Source of the DNA: Ruegeria lacuscaerulensis
GTDB taxonomy: Bacteria > Pseudomonadota > Alphaproteobacteria > Rhodobacterales > Rhodobacteraceae
DNA length: 64,000 nt
NCBI RefSeq assembly: GCF_013034685.1
Contig: NZ_WQGO01000003.1
Location: forward strand, 124,001-188,000
Direction of reading: 5' to 3'
The position numbers were made by a program, and so were the translations under genes. The notes under the pieces are model-generated. The model was not told the origin of the DNA. It ran no database searches and was given only the letters and a program-made list of their open reading frames with translations. How positions within the stretch are numbered: the stretch's first letter is position 1; every line of letters starts with the position of its first letter. Below, in pieces: positions 1-9,324 of the stretch.

Positions 1-129
1 CAAATCAGCCCTTACATTCTGCGTCAAAAGGCCCGTTTGAGGCTGCATTTCTGTCGTGCAGCTTGACCCCACCTGCACTGACCGCCAAGAAGCGCATTAG
101 TAAGTTTGAACACGACGTAGGGCCCAGTC
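1..129. other. Non-coding leader upstream of ABC exporter
   Basis: No open frame with credible codon use was found in this stretch. It holds the presumed promoter of the exporter gene that follows. An AGGG-like run lies a few bases before the ATG but is a weak ribosome-binding site. Confidence 0.4.
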
Positions 130-1950
130 ATGGCAAGAAACGCCTCAGCCAGTCCATCCGCAAAAGCTGCGCCCGGCGCTAGCGGAGAGCGCGCGCGATC
201 CCGGAAAATAGGCGTTCTGGCCTCTCTTTGGCCCTTCATGAAGCCGTACCGCCTGTTGATGATCGGGGCGACGCTGGCATTGATCCTCACGGCCAGTATG
301 ACGCTGACCCTGCCACTGGCCGTGCGCCGAGTGGTCGACAATTTCCGCATCGAAGATGGCGAGCTGCTGGATTGGTATTTTCTGGCCGCGCTGGGCATTG
401 CTGGAATTTTGGCCATCGGTACAGGCATCCGCTATGCGCTGGTGACGCGGCTGGGTGAGCGCGTGGTGGCCGATATTCGCAAGGCCGTCTTCGATCGCGT
501 CATCGGGATGAGCCCCGAATTCTACGAACGGATTATGACCGGAGAAGTTCTAAGCCGGATCACCACAGACACCACGTTGATCCAGTCGGTGCTGGGTTCG
601 TCCGTGTCGATTGCGCTGCGCAACATGTTGATGTTTGTCGGCGGATTGGTGCTGATGTTGCTGACCTCGGCCAAGCTGACAGCGATGGTCCTTCTGCTGA
701 TCCCGCTGGTCGTAGTACCGATTCTGGTTCTGGGTCGCCGTCTGCGGGTCATCAGTCGCGAAAATCAGGACTGGATCGCCGCCTCATCCGGCAATGCAGG
801 CGAGGCACTGAGTGCGGTTCAGACCGTTCAGGCGTTTACCCACGAACAGGCAAGCCGCGCTCAGTTCGGTGAGATGACAGAAACTTCGTACGAAGTTTCT
901 CTGCGCCGAATCCAGACTCGTGCGGTGCTGACGGTGATCGTGATTTTTCTGGTCTTCTCCGGCATCGTGGGCGTTTTGTGGATGGGGGCGAATGACGTCC
1001 GTAATGGCGTGATGACCGAGGGCGTTTTAATCCAGTTCGTGATCTATTCAATCATCATGGCAGGCTCGGTCGCGGCCCTGTCCGAGATCTGGAGCGAACT
1101 TCAGCGCGCCGCGGGGGCGACCGAACGCCTGGTTGAATTGCTGAATGCACAAGACACGGTGAACGATCCAACGGCGGCCAAAGCGCTGCCTACACCCGTG
1201 CGTGGCGAAATCAGGTTTGAAAACGTAACCTTCCGTTATCCTGCGCGCCCCGATGTTGTTGCGCTGGACCAGATGTCGTTGACCGTAAGTCCTGGCGAAA
1301 CAGTTGCCTTTGTCGGTCCTTCTGGAGCAGGCAAAACGACTGTCATTCAGATGATCCAGCGGTTTTATGACCCAGACGCTGGTGGCGTTAGTCTGGACGG
1401 TGTCGACCTGCGCAACCTGCACCGGGCTGAATTCCGCCGCCACATGGCGCTGGTGCCGCAGGACCCGACGATCTTTGCCGCATCGGCCCGCGAGAACATT
1501 CGCTTTGGTCGTCTGGACGCAACAGATGCCGAGGTCGAGGCCGCTGCCCGGGCCGCTGCTGCGCATGATTTCATCTCGGCGTTGCCAGAAGGCTATGACA
1601 GTTTTGTCGGCGAGCGCGGGGTGATGCTGTCGGGCGGTCAGAAACAGCGCATCGCCATCGCGCGCGCCATCCTGCGCGATGCACCGGTTCTGCTGCTGGA
1701 CGAGGCGACCTCGGCGCTGGATGCAGAAAGTGAGCGCGCGGTGCAGGGGGCCGTGGATCAGATGCGCGCCGGACGAACCACTCTGATCGTGGCGCACCGT
1801 CTGGCCACCGTCAAAAAGGCCGACCGTATCGTGGTGATGGAGGCAGGCCAAATTGTGGCACAGGGCACCCACGACGACCTGGTAGCACAAGATGGGCTAT
1901 ATGCACGTCTGGCGCGACTTCAGTTCACAGACGGGGTCGCGGCTGAATAG
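130..1950 (+). CDS. ABC exporter, fused permease and ATPase (MsbA/LmrA-type half transporter)
   Basis: This inner-membrane half transporter probably works as a homodimer exporting a lipid or drug-like substrate. The 606-residue length is normal for the family. An N-terminal membrane domain of about six helices (roughly residues 35-320) precedes a nucleotide-binding domain. In that domain I see a Walker A GPSGAGKTT near residue 396, a Q-loop Gln near 444, the signature LSGGQKQR near 500, a Walker B VLLLDEATSALD near 520 and an H-loop His near 556. All catalytic positions are intact. The first 30 residues are basic and Ala/Ser rich, typical of a cytoplasmic tail. The next gene starts 151 bases downstream and is metabolically unrelated, so the substrate cannot be told from context. 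Confidence 0.93.
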   Translation: MARNASASPSAKAAPGASGERARSRKIGVLASLWPFMKPYRLLMIGATLALILTASMTLTLPLAVRRVVDNFRIEDGELLDWYFLAALGIAGILAIGTGIRYALVTRLGERVVADIRKAVFDRVIGMSPEFYERIMTGEVLSRITTDTTLIQSVLGSSVSIALRNMLMFVGGLVLMLLTSAKLTAMVLLLIPLVVVPILVLGRRLRVISRENQDWIAASSGNAGEALSAVQTVQAFTHEQASRAQFGEMTETSYEVSLRRIQTRAVLTVIVIFLVFSGIVGVLWMGANDVRNGVMTEGVLIQFVIYSIIMAGSVAALSEIWSELQRAAGATERLVELLNAQDTVNDPTAAKALPTPVRGEIRFENVTFRYPARPDVVALDQMSLTVSPGETVAFVGPSGAGKTTVIQMIQRFYDPDAGGVSLDGVDLRNLHRAEFRRHMALVPQDPTIFAASARENIRFGRLDATDAEVEAAARAAAAHDFISALPEGYDSFVGERGVMLSGGQKQRIAIARAILRDAPVLLLDEATSALDAESERAVQGAVDQMRAGRTTLIVAHRLATVKKADRIVVMEAGQIVAQGTHDDLVAQDGLYARLARLQFTDGVAAE

Positions 1951-2101
1951 GCTGACGCGAGGGAAAGGCCTAACCGCCGCAGCGTCATTTTGTTTTTCTG
2001 ACTCTGTGCCGCTAAGCCCTTGCTTGAACCAGCGCGGTTTTGCACCCATCCTACTGTGGAATAATCCGCGCGAAGCGTGCGGCACAATAGGGAGGAGACG
2101 C

Positions 2102-3991
2102 ATGGCCTTTGAGGGGATCGACGACAAGGTAAAACTTGAACAAGAAATGCCGTGGGAGGATCGGGATATCCCGGTCACGTTCCACCAGATGCTGTCTCGT
2201 ACAGCGGCCCGGTATCCGAATAGCAGCGCGGTTAGTTTCCAACTGTTTTCCGGCCCTACGGACAAGGCCGAGACGCTGACATGGTCGGGTTTGCTGGGCA
2301 AGGTCAATCAGGCCGCCAACCTGTTTCGGTCGCTGGGCGTCGGGGAAAAGGATGTGGTCGCTTATATCCTGCCCAACTGCAACGAAACGCTGATCACCAT
2401 GATGGGTGGCGCAGTTGCGGGGATCGTCAACCCGATCAATCCGCTGCTGGAGCCTGAACAGATTGCGGCCATTTTACGGGAAACCGGTGCCAAGGTGGTT
2501 GTGACGCTCAAGTCCTTCCCCAAGACCGATGTGGCGCAAAAAGTGGAAGAGGCCGTGCGCCATGCACCCAAGGTCAACACCATCCTTGAGATTGACCTGA
2601 ATCGCTATCTGACGCCGCCCAAGTCATGGATCGTTCCTTTCCTGCGTCCCAAAATGGGCGACAAGGAACATCTGGCTCACGCGGATTACAAAAGCTTCAA
2701 CGCCGAACTGGCCAAGCAACCAACCACGCTGACATTCGAAGACAGCAAGGAAGACCGCGTTGCCTGCTATTTCCATACCGGCGGCACAACGGGCATGCCC
2801 AAAGTGGCGCAGCACAAGTACTCGGGCCTGATCTATAACGGTTGGCTGGGCGACACGCTGCTGTTCTCGGAAGAGGACGTGGTCATGTGCCCGCTGCCGA
2901 TGTTCCATGTATTTGCAGTGCATGTGATCATGATGGCAGCCGTATCTTCGGGCGCGCATGTGATCTTCCCAACGCCGCAGGGCTATCGTGGTGATGGTGT
3001 CTTTGACAATTTCTGGAAGCTGATCGAACGCTGGAAAGTGACGTTCATCATCACCGTGCCTACCGCGATTGCCGCCAAGATGCAGCGCCCGGTGGATGCC
3101 GATATCTCAACCGTCAAAACCGCGTTCTCGGGCTCAGCCCCCTTGCCTGTGGAGCTGTTCCGTCGATTTGAAGAGGCCACAGGTGTCACCATTGTCGAAG
3201 GGTACGGCCTGACCGAAGCGACATGCCTTGTGTCTTGCAACCCGGTGGATGGTGAGAAAAAGATCGGCTCGATCGGGATTCCGTTCCCCTATACGGACGT
3301 CAAAATATTGACCGACGGACCGGATGGACCAGTGGAATCTGCGGCCAACGAAATCGGTGAAATCTGCGTTTCCAATCCCGGCGTTTATGCGGGCAATACC
3401 TATACCGAGGCGGAAAAGAACGTCGACCTCTACCACTTTGACTCATATCTGCGCACGGGCGATCTGGGGCGGTTCGATGAGGATGGCTATCTGTGGATCA
3501 CCGGACGTGCCAAGGATCTGATCATCCGGGGTGGACACAACATCGATCCCGCTGAAATTGAAGAGGCCCTTCTGGGCCACGACGCGGTCGCCTTCGCTGG
3601 GGCCATCGGTCAGCCCGATGCCTACGCAGGCGAGGTGCCTTGCGCCTTTGTCGAGCTGGTTGACGGTGCCTCGGTCACCGAGCAGGAGTTGATGGAATAC
3701 TGCGACGTTCACGTCCACGAACGTGCCGCGCAGCCCAAGCATATGACCATTCTCGATGAATTGCCGAAAACCGCGGTGGGCAAAGTGTTCAAGCCAGAAC
3801 TGCGGAAACAGGCGATCACCCGCATCTACAATGGCGCGCTGGAAAAGGCGGGCGTGGATGCGCGGGTCGTCTCGGTGCTCGATGATAAAAAGCGTGGGCT
3901 TGTTGCACAGCTTGACGCGAACGGCTCCTCAGAGGACGATGTCAGCAAAGTGCTGGGCGCATTCACCCGGCCATGGGAATGGGCTGCCTGA
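2102..3991 (+). CDS. Acyl-CoA synthetase (AMP-forming fatty-acid/aryl-CoA ligase family)
   Basis: This ANL-superfamily enzyme activates a carboxylic acid with ATP and CoA in the cytoplasm. The start chosen is the ATG preceded by GGGAGGAG with good spacing; the open frame continues upstream, but those codons do not resemble the family. In the 629 residues I see the P-loop YFHTGGTTGMPK at about 223-234, YGLTE at about 368, the ribose-binding Asp in TGDLGRFDEDG near 454 and the catalytic Lys in AVGKVFK near 561. The substrate is unknown; the sequence is long for a medium-chain ligase. A hydrolase gene begins 13 bases after the stop, so the two are probably co-transcribed and may act on the same ester or acid. 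Confidence 0.92.
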   Translation: MAFEGIDDKVKLEQEMPWEDRDIPVTFHQMLSRTAARYPNSSAVSFQLFSGPTDKAETLTWSGLLGKVNQAANLFRSLGVGEKDVVAYILPNCNETLITMMGGAVAGIVNPINPLLEPEQIAAILRETGAKVVVTLKSFPKTDVAQKVEEAVRHAPKVNTILEIDLNRYLTPPKSWIVPFLRPKMGDKEHLAHADYKSFNAELAKQPTTLTFEDSKEDRVACYFHTGGTTGMPKVAQHKYSGLIYNGWLGDTLLFSEEDVVMCPLPMFHVFAVHVIMMAAVSSGAHVIFPTPQGYRGDGVFDNFWKLIERWKVTFIITVPTAIAAKMQRPVDADISTVKTAFSGSAPLPVELFRRFEEATGVTIVEGYGLTEATCLVSCNPVDGEKKIGSIGIPFPYTDVKILTDGPDGPVESAANEIGEICVSNPGVYAGNTYTEAEKNVDLYHFDSYLRTGDLGRFDEDGYLWITGRAKDLIIRGGHNIDPAEIEEALLGHDAVAFAGAIGQPDAYAGEVPCAFVELVDGASVTEQELMEYCDVHVHERAAQPKHMTILDELPKTAVGKVFKPELRKQAITRIYNGALEKAGVDARVVSVLDDKKRGLVAQLDANGSSEDDVSKVLGAFTRPWEWAA

Positions 3992-4004
3992 TCGCGGAGG
4001 GGAC

Positions 4005-4928
4005 ATGGATTATGAACGCCTGATTGATGAAGAAACTTGGGCGTTCATAAGCAGGACCGCCGAAAGCTATCCCGATGATGCGGTCGATCTTTCGATCCAG
4101 GATCAGCGCGGGGTCTATGACGCGATGTGTCGTGACTTTCGGCAGCCGCGCCCGATGGGGGTCGAGGCTGAGGACAAGCACGCCGACGGCGTGCTTGTTC
4201 GCGTCTATACTGCCGGTGATCCGACGCGGACGGTGGTTTATCTGCATGGCGGTGGTTTTGTTGTCGGTGGGCTGGACAGCCATGACGACGTTTGCGCCGA
4301 GATTTGTGCGCAGACGGGATATCGGGTGGTGGCGGTAGACTATCGCCTTTGCCCTGAACATGTGCACCCCGCGCAGTTTCAGGACGCATGGACGGCAGTG
4401 AACTGGGCCGCGAAGGAATATGGCAACGCGCTGGTATTGGCGGGGGACAGTGCAGGAGGCAATCTGGCTGCTGCCGTCACCCATCATGCACGGCGTCGGT
4501 TGGATACGATTTTGGGGCAGGTTCTGATCTATCCCGGTTTGGGTGGTGATCGGACCAAGGGATCGTACCTGGAACATGCCCACGCGCCGCTTTTGACGCT
4601 GGATGATATCGTTTTCTACGAAAAGGTGCGGTGCAGCGGAGAACCTCCTCAGAGCGATCCGACTTACGCGCCGTTGCAGGACAGCGATTTCTCGAACCTG
4701 CCTCCGACCGTGGTTGTGACTGCTGATTGCGACCCGCTGCGCGATGACGGGCCCGACTATTGCGCCCAGATCACGCAGGCCGGAGGGCTTGCCCATTGCA
4801 TCAACGAACCAGGCCTTGTGCATGGCTATCTGCGGGCGCGCACCTCGGTTAAACGCGCCGCAGACAGTTTTGAGCGGATATCCGTCGCTATTGAGGCATT
4901 GGGCCAACAGATCTGGCCCTACGACTGA
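4005..4928 (+). CDS. Alpha/beta hydrolase, hormone-sensitive-lipase-like esterase
   Basis: This is an HSL-family (family IV) carboxylesterase of 307 residues. The oxyanion-hole motif HGGG starts at H81. The nucleophile sits in GDSAGG at S149, and the likely partners are D243 in ADCDPLRDD and H273 in GLVHGYL, so the triad is complete. The ATG used follows GCGGAGGGGAC, a good ribosome-binding site; an upstream extension would overlap the acyl-CoA synthetase gene. The stop codon abuts the stop codon of the convergent neighbour with no intervening base. Together with the upstream ligase it could hydrolyse an ester and hand over the released acid, but that is inference. Confidence 0.9.
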   Translation: MDYERLIDEETWAFISRTAESYPDDAVDLSIQDQRGVYDAMCRDFRQPRPMGVEAEDKHADGVLVRVYTAGDPTRTVVYLHGGGFVVGGLDSHDDVCAEICAQTGYRVVAVDYRLCPEHVHPAQFQDAWTAVNWAAKEYGNALVLAGDSAGGNLAAAVTHHARRRLDTILGQVLIYPGLGGDRTKGSYLEHAHAPLLTLDDIVFYEKVRCSGEPPQSDPTYAPLQDSDFSNLPPTVVVTADCDPLRDDGPDYCAQITQAGGLAHCINEPGLVHGYLRARTSVKRAADSFERISVAIEALGQQIWPYD

Positions 4929-5765
4929 TTACTTCAAGAACGGCTTGGCTTTCATCGTCTCGGCGATTGGTGCGCCCATCCGGTTCAGGATCGTGGGTGC
5001 CAGTTGCAACTGGTCGATCACCGTATCAACCTCGGGGCCTTTGGCATCGCCGAAATAATACAGTGCTGTTTCCTGTTGCAGTGGTCCGCGCCCGCCGTGA
5101 TGACCTCGTTCATCCTGCCCGTGGTCGGCGGTGACGATCACTTCATAGCCCAACTGCCGCCAGCGGGGGATGAATGGAGCCAGCATCTCGTCTGCGACGA
5201 AACAAGCGTGGTCCATTTCCTCGCAATCATGGAAGAACCGGTGCCCCATGCTGTCCAGGGTACAGGCGTGTAGAATGCCGTAATCCAGTCCGAAGCGCAG
5301 GCACAGGTTGGTCAGGGTGGCATATAGATCGACATCGGACGGCGTCATCTGGTTCGCCTTGCCGTAGCCGGTCATTGTGTGGAACCGACCGTGATTGATT
5401 GTGGTGCTGTCCGGCTCGTCATATTCCACGTCCCGCACATAGTCGAAGGGATGGCGGTTGAAGAACTGCGACCAATAGCTGTGGGTGACAGCTCCGGTTA
5501 CGCCTCCGGCCTCGCGAACCTGGCTGAACACGTCTTTGTGGCTCAAGCGAAAGACATTGCCGTTACCGGTGCAGCCATGTTCCTGTGGTGTCACCCCGGT
5601 GTGGATCGAGGCATAGCAACTGGCCGAGGTCGATGGCAGCACCGAGCGCAGCTTCCATACGCGCGCCTCGCCGCTGTCGACCCAGCCTTCAAGGTTGCCG
5701 AACAGACGGCGGAAATTGCGCCAGGGAACACCGTCGAGGATGATGAGAAGAAGTTTGCGGTCCAT
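4929..5765 (-). CDS. Alkaline-phosphatase-superfamily phosphodiesterase (nucleotide pyrophosphatase-like)
   Basis: The 278-residue protein has the core of the type I phosphodiesterase/nucleotide pyrophosphatase family. An early metal-ligand Asp lies in LLIILDGVP (D11), a Thr/Ser nucleophile region in LPSTSASCYASIHTG near residue 46, and a metal-binding TADHGQDERGHHGG in the C-terminal third. It has no signal peptide, so it is probably cytoplasmic. The substrate cannot be assigned. It is encoded alone, convergent with the esterase gene and facing away from the peptide transporter operon. Confidence 0.82.
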   Translation of the reverse strand: MDRKLLLIILDGVPWRNFRRLFGNLEGWVDSGEARVWKLRSVLPSTSASCYASIHTGVTPQEHGCTGNGNVFRLSHKDVFSQVREAGGVTGAVTHSYWSQFFNRHPFDYVRDVEYDEPDSTTINHGRFHTMTGYGKANQMTPSDVDLYATLTNLCLRFGLDYGILHACTLDSMGHRFFHDCEEMDHACFVADEMLAPFIPRWRQLGYEVIVTADHGQDERGHHGGRGPLQQETALYYFGDAKGPEVDTVIDQLQLAPTILNRMGAPIAETMKAKPFLK

Positions 5766-5845
5766 GGTTCGGCCTTTTCATGGGATCTTTCGGCGACCCT
5801 ACGAGATTCGCAGGGCAGGGGCAGCTTGTTCACGCCCCAAATAGC

Positions 5846-5886
5846 AAAATCCCGACACCTGTTTATGACAAGCGCCGGGATTTTTT
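5846..5886 (-). terminator. Intrinsic terminator downstream of the peptide ABC operon
   Basis: A perfect 9-bp stem AAAATCCCG/CGGGATTTT (5846-5854 with 5876-5884) surrounds a 21-base loop and is flanked by T-rich tracts on both strands. It lies just past the ATPase stop codon and probably ends that operon. The opposite strand also carries a T run, so it may be bidirectional, although no + strand gene ends here. Confidence 0.6.
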
Positions 5887-5903
5887 GATTGTTTTGCGCG
5901 GGA

Positions 5904-7541
5904 TCAGTTCCCGGCGCTTTCCATCTTGCGGTGGGCGACCACCTCTTCCAGCCAGCCCAGATGCATTTCGGGCACCGAGCTGAGCAGAAGGTCGGTGTAG
6001 TCGTCGAACGGTGGGCTCAGCACTTGTGATTTCGGGCCGTAGCGGACCACGCGACCCTGATACATCACCGCGATACTGTCGCTGATCGCACGGACTGTCG
6101 CCAGATCGTGGGTAATGAACAGATAGGCCACGTCCTCGATCTTTTGCAGGTCCAGAAGCAGTTTCAAGATGCCGTCCGCCACCAGCGGGTCCAGTGCCGA
6201 GGTGACCTCGTCGCAGATGATCATCTTGGGCTTGGCCGCCAGTGACCGCGCGATGCAGACACGCTGTTTCTGCCCACCAGACAGTTCTGCTGGATAGCGG
6301 TCGATGAACTTCTCGCCCAGCTCAATTTCATCCAGCAGTTCCACGATCCGCTTGCGTTTTTCCGCACCGCGCATATTGAAGTAGAACTCCAGCGGCCGGC
6401 CGATGATGGTGCCCACGGTTTGACGCGGGTTCATCGCAACGTCGGCCATCTGGTAGATCATCTGCAACTCGCGCAGGTCCTCGCGGGTGCGTCCCTTGAG
6501 GTCGGGCGACAACTTACGCCCGTTGAACGTGATCTCACCTTCACGAGGAGGCAGCAAGCCAGTAATCACCCGCGCCAACGTGGACTTGCCCGAGCCGGAT
6601 TCGCCCACAACTGCCAGTGTCTGCCCAGGATGGAGGTCAACATTGACGTTGTGCAGCACGTCGAAATTCAGCCCCTTGTAGCGCGCAGTGATGCCGGCAA
6701 TGCTCAGCACCGGTTCCGCTGTGGGCTGTTTCTCCTCATGCTCGATGGACCGGACCGAGACAAGCGCCTTGGTATAGTCTTCCTGCGGGTTGTTGATGAT
6801 CTGGTCGGTATTGCCGTATTCGACCGTGTTGCCCATGCGCAAAACCATGATGTCATCGCTCACCTGCGCAACGACGGCAAGGTCATGGGTGATATAGAGC
6901 GCGGCAACGCCGGTATCCGCGATGGCTTCCTTGATGGCCATCAGAACGTCGATCTGCGTGGTCACATCCAGCGCCGTGGTGGGTTCGTCGAACACCACCA
7001 GATCAGGCTCGGGGCACAGGGCCAGTGCCGTCATGCAACGCTGCAACTGCCCGCCCGAGACCTGGTGCGGGTAGCGGTTACCAATATTGTCCGGGTCCGG
7101 CAGACCCAACTTGGCGAACAGCTCTCGCGCGCGGGCTTCGGCCTCTTTCCGGCTGAACTTTTTCTGCTCAACTGCGGCTTCAACCACCTGATCCATGATC
7201 TTCTTGGCTGGGTTGAAGGACGCCGCGGCGGATTGGGACACATATGTGACCTCACCCCCGCGCAACTTGCGGATATCGCCGTGCGACGACTTGAGGATAT
7301 CACGCCCGTTAACCCAGACCTCACCCCCGGTGATCTTCACGCCACCCCGGCCATAGGCCATCGAAGCCAGACCAATGGTTGACTTGCCGGCCCCGGATTC
7401 ACCGATCAACCCCAGCACCTTGCCGCGTTCGAGGTCGAAATCGACCCCGTGCACGATTTCGATGTCATGGGGCTTTTCGCCCGGCGGATAGACTGTCGCG
7501 CCAATCTTGAGGCCACGGACTTTGAGAAGCGGTTCACTCAT
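5904..7541 (-). CDS. Peptide ABC transporter, fused twin ATPase (DppD-DppF-like)
   Basis: One 545-residue polypeptide carries two complete ATP-binding cassettes, equivalent to OppD/DppD plus OppF/DppF. The first cassette has GESGAGKST, VSGGQLQR and VVFDEPTTALD. The second has GESGSGKST, LSGGQKQR and IICDEVTSALD, the last with Val in place of the usual Pro. The protein sits at the inner face of the membrane and energises uptake by the two permeases encoded upstream. The start codon overlaps the permease stop by four bases (ATGA), which indicates translational coupling. Confidence 0.93.
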   Translation of the reverse strand: MSEPLLKVRGLKIGATVYPPGEKPHDIEIVHGVDFDLERGKVLGLIGESGAGKSTIGLASMAYGRGGVKITGGEVWVNGRDILKSSHGDIRKLRGGEVTYVSQSAAASFNPAKKIMDQVVEAAVEQKKFSRKEAEARARELFAKLGLPDPDNIGNRYPHQVSGGQLQRCMTALALCPEPDLVVFDEPTTALDVTTQIDVLMAIKEAIADTGVAALYITHDLAVVAQVSDDIMVLRMGNTVEYGNTDQIINNPQEDYTKALVSVRSIEHEEKQPTAEPVLSIAGITARYKGLNFDVLHNVNVDLHPGQTLAVVGESGSGKSTLARVITGLLPPREGEITFNGRKLSPDLKGRTREDLRELQMIYQMADVAMNPRQTVGTIIGRPLEFYFNMRGAEKRKRIVELLDEIELGEKFIDRYPAELSGGQKQRVCIARSLAAKPKMIICDEVTSALDPLVADGILKLLLDLQKIEDVAYLFITHDLATVRAISDSIAVMYQGRVVRYGPKSQVLSPPFDDYTDLLLSSVPEMHLGWLEEVVAHRKMESAGN

Positions 7542-8356
7542 CCCCGGCCTCCTTTCAGCGATGTGGTACGGTTCAGGACCCAGTCAGCCACAAGGTTGAC
7601 CGAGATTGCCAGCGTTGCGATGGCCACAGCGGGATAAAGCGCCGCGCCGATGCCATAGACGATGCCGTCTTTGTTTTCCTTCACGATCCCGCCCCAGTCG
7701 GCCAGCGGCGGCTGAACGCCAAGGCCAAGGAAGGACAGGGTCGAGATGAACAGAACCATGAAGATGAACCGCAGCCCGAACTCGGCCACCAGTGGCGACA
7801 GCGCGTTGGGCAGGATCTCGCGGAAGATGACCCAAGCGCGTCCTTCTCCGCGCAGCTTGGCGGCCTCGACATAATCCATGACGTTGATGTCCACCGCGAC
7901 CGAGCGTGACAGGCGGTAAGGGCGCGTTGCATCCAGCAGGCCCATCACCAGGATCAGGATCGGAACGGTTACGGGCACGATGGCCAGAATGACCAGCGCC
8001 AGGATCAGCGTCGGGATCGACATGATCAGGTCAACCGTCCGGCTGAGAACCTGATCCGCCCAGCCACCCAGAACCGCAGCCAGCAGGCCCAGGGAGGTGC
8101 CGGTGAGAAAGCTGAGGATCGTTGCGGCCGCGGCGATAAAGATCGTCGTGCGCCCACCATAGATCATGCGGGTCAGCAGGTCGCGCCCGATATTGTCGGT
8201 ACCCAGCAGATGCGCGGAGCTTGAAGGCTCCCAAACATCGCCGACGACCTCGGCCATGCCATAGGGGGCGATCAGCGGGGCGGCGAAGGCGACGAAGAAA
8301 TACAGGCCCGTAAAAAACAGACCGATCATCGCCGAAATAGGGATATTCTTCATCAT
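7538..8356 (-). CDS. Peptide ABC transporter permease (DppC-like)
   Basis: The 272-residue inner-membrane permease has an N-terminal helix and a BPD_transp_1 domain. The EAA loop is visible as EAAKLRGEGRAWVIFREILP in the C-terminal half, where it contacts the ATPase. GTDNIGRDLLTRMIYG near residue 52 is typical of DppC/OppC. It overlaps both neighbours by four bases. The start could be either of two consecutive ATG codons. Confidence 0.93.
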   Translation of the reverse strand: MMKNIPISAMIGLFFTGLYFFVAFAAPLIAPYGMAEVVGDVWEPSSSAHLLGTDNIGRDLLTRMIYGGRTTIFIAAAATILSFLTGTSLGLLAAVLGGWADQVLSRTVDLIMSIPTLILALVILAIVPVTVPILILVMGLLDATRPYRLSRSVAVDINVMDYVEAAKLRGEGRAWVIFREILPNALSPLVAEFGLRFIFMVLFISTLSFLGLGVQPPLADWGGIVKENKDGIVYGIGAALYPAVAIATLAISVNLVADWVLNRTTSLKGGRG

Positions 8357-9309
8357 TTCGGGTGCCTCAGTCTTGGGTTGGCAAGGATCGAGACGATGTC
8401 AGCCACCATATTCAGCCCGATATAGACGGCGGCAAAGACAACGCCGCAGGCCAGAACAACAGGCACGTCACGTTTTGTCACCGAGTCGACCAGATACTGG
8501 CCCATGCCGGGATAAACGAACACCACCTCAACCACGACGACGCCCACGACCAGATAGGCCAGGTTCAGCATCACGACGTTGACGATGGGTGAAATTGCAT
8601 TGGGAAACGCATGCCTCGCAATGACCTGAAAGTTCGACAGGCCCTTCAACTCGGCCGTTTCGATATAGGCCGATTGCATCAGGTTCAGGATCGCGGCGCG
8701 GGTCATGCGCATCATCTGCGCCAGAACCACCAGTGTCAGCACGAAGGCCGGCAGGGCGATGGCGTTCAGTTTTTGACCGAATGACATCGACTCGTTAATC
8801 ATCGCCAGCGATGAGAACCATCCCAGTTTCACCGAGACGAAGTAGATCACCACGTAGCCGATCAGGAATTCCGGTATCGAAACCGTGGTCAGGGTGATCG
8901 CAGAAATCAGTTTATCCGGCCAGCGATTGCGGAACCGGACGGCCAGAAGACCCAAAAAGATCGCAAGCGGAACCGACACGACTGCGGCGGCACAGGCCAA
9001 AAACAGGGTATTGCCCAAACGTTTGCCGATGCTTTCAGCGATATCCAGCTTGTTGGTCAGTGATTGTCCCAGATCGCCCTGTAAAATACCCCCCAGCCAC
9101 TCGAAATAACGGGTCAGGGCAGGGCGGTTGAGGCCCATTTCCTCGCGCAGGTTTGCCAGAGATTCAGGGGTTGCGGACTGCCCCAGGACGGCTTGCGCGG
9201 CGTCTCCGGGAAGGGCTTCGGTCAGGCCAAAAATCAGGGCCGAAGCGCCGAGCAGCAAGAGTATTCCCAGCGCAATGCGCTGGGAAACCAATTTGACAAT
9301 AGGATGCAT
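8353..9309 (-). CDS. Peptide ABC transporter permease (DppB-like)
   Basis: The 318-residue inner-membrane permease has about six helices. The N-terminal ILLLLGASALIFGLTEALPGD and the EAA-type loop ETAELKGLSNFQVIARHAFP mark it as the DppB/OppB partner of the next permease. It lies 15 bases after the binding-protein gene and overlaps the following permease start by four bases. The gene set is complete: binding protein, two permeases and a fused ATPase. Confidence 0.93.
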   Translation of the reverse strand: MHPIVKLVSQRIALGILLLLGASALIFGLTEALPGDAAQAVLGQSATPESLANLREEMGLNRPALTRYFEWLGGILQGDLGQSLTNKLDIAESIGKRLGNTLFLACAAAVVSVPLAIFLGLLAVRFRNRWPDKLISAITLTTVSIPEFLIGYVVIYFVSVKLGWFSSLAMINESMSFGQKLNAIALPAFVLTLVVLAQMMRMTRAAILNLMQSAYIETAELKGLSNFQVIARHAFPNAISPIVNVVMLNLAYLVVGVVVVEVVFVYPGMGQYLVDSVTKRDVPVVLACGVVFAAVYIGLNMVADIVSILANPRLRHPK

Positions 9310-9324
9310 GATCCGTGGTCCCTA

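Noticed and set aside
1048..1890. Long minus-strand frame (280 codons) antisense to the ABC exporter ATPase
   Set aside because: It lies wholly inside a gene with intact motifs on the other strand; such shadow frames are common at this GC content.
7438..7470. Searched for a frameshift between the two ATPase halves
   Set aside because: The fused ATPase is one continuous frame with both cassettes complete, a known DppD-DppF fusion form, so no frameshift is claimed.
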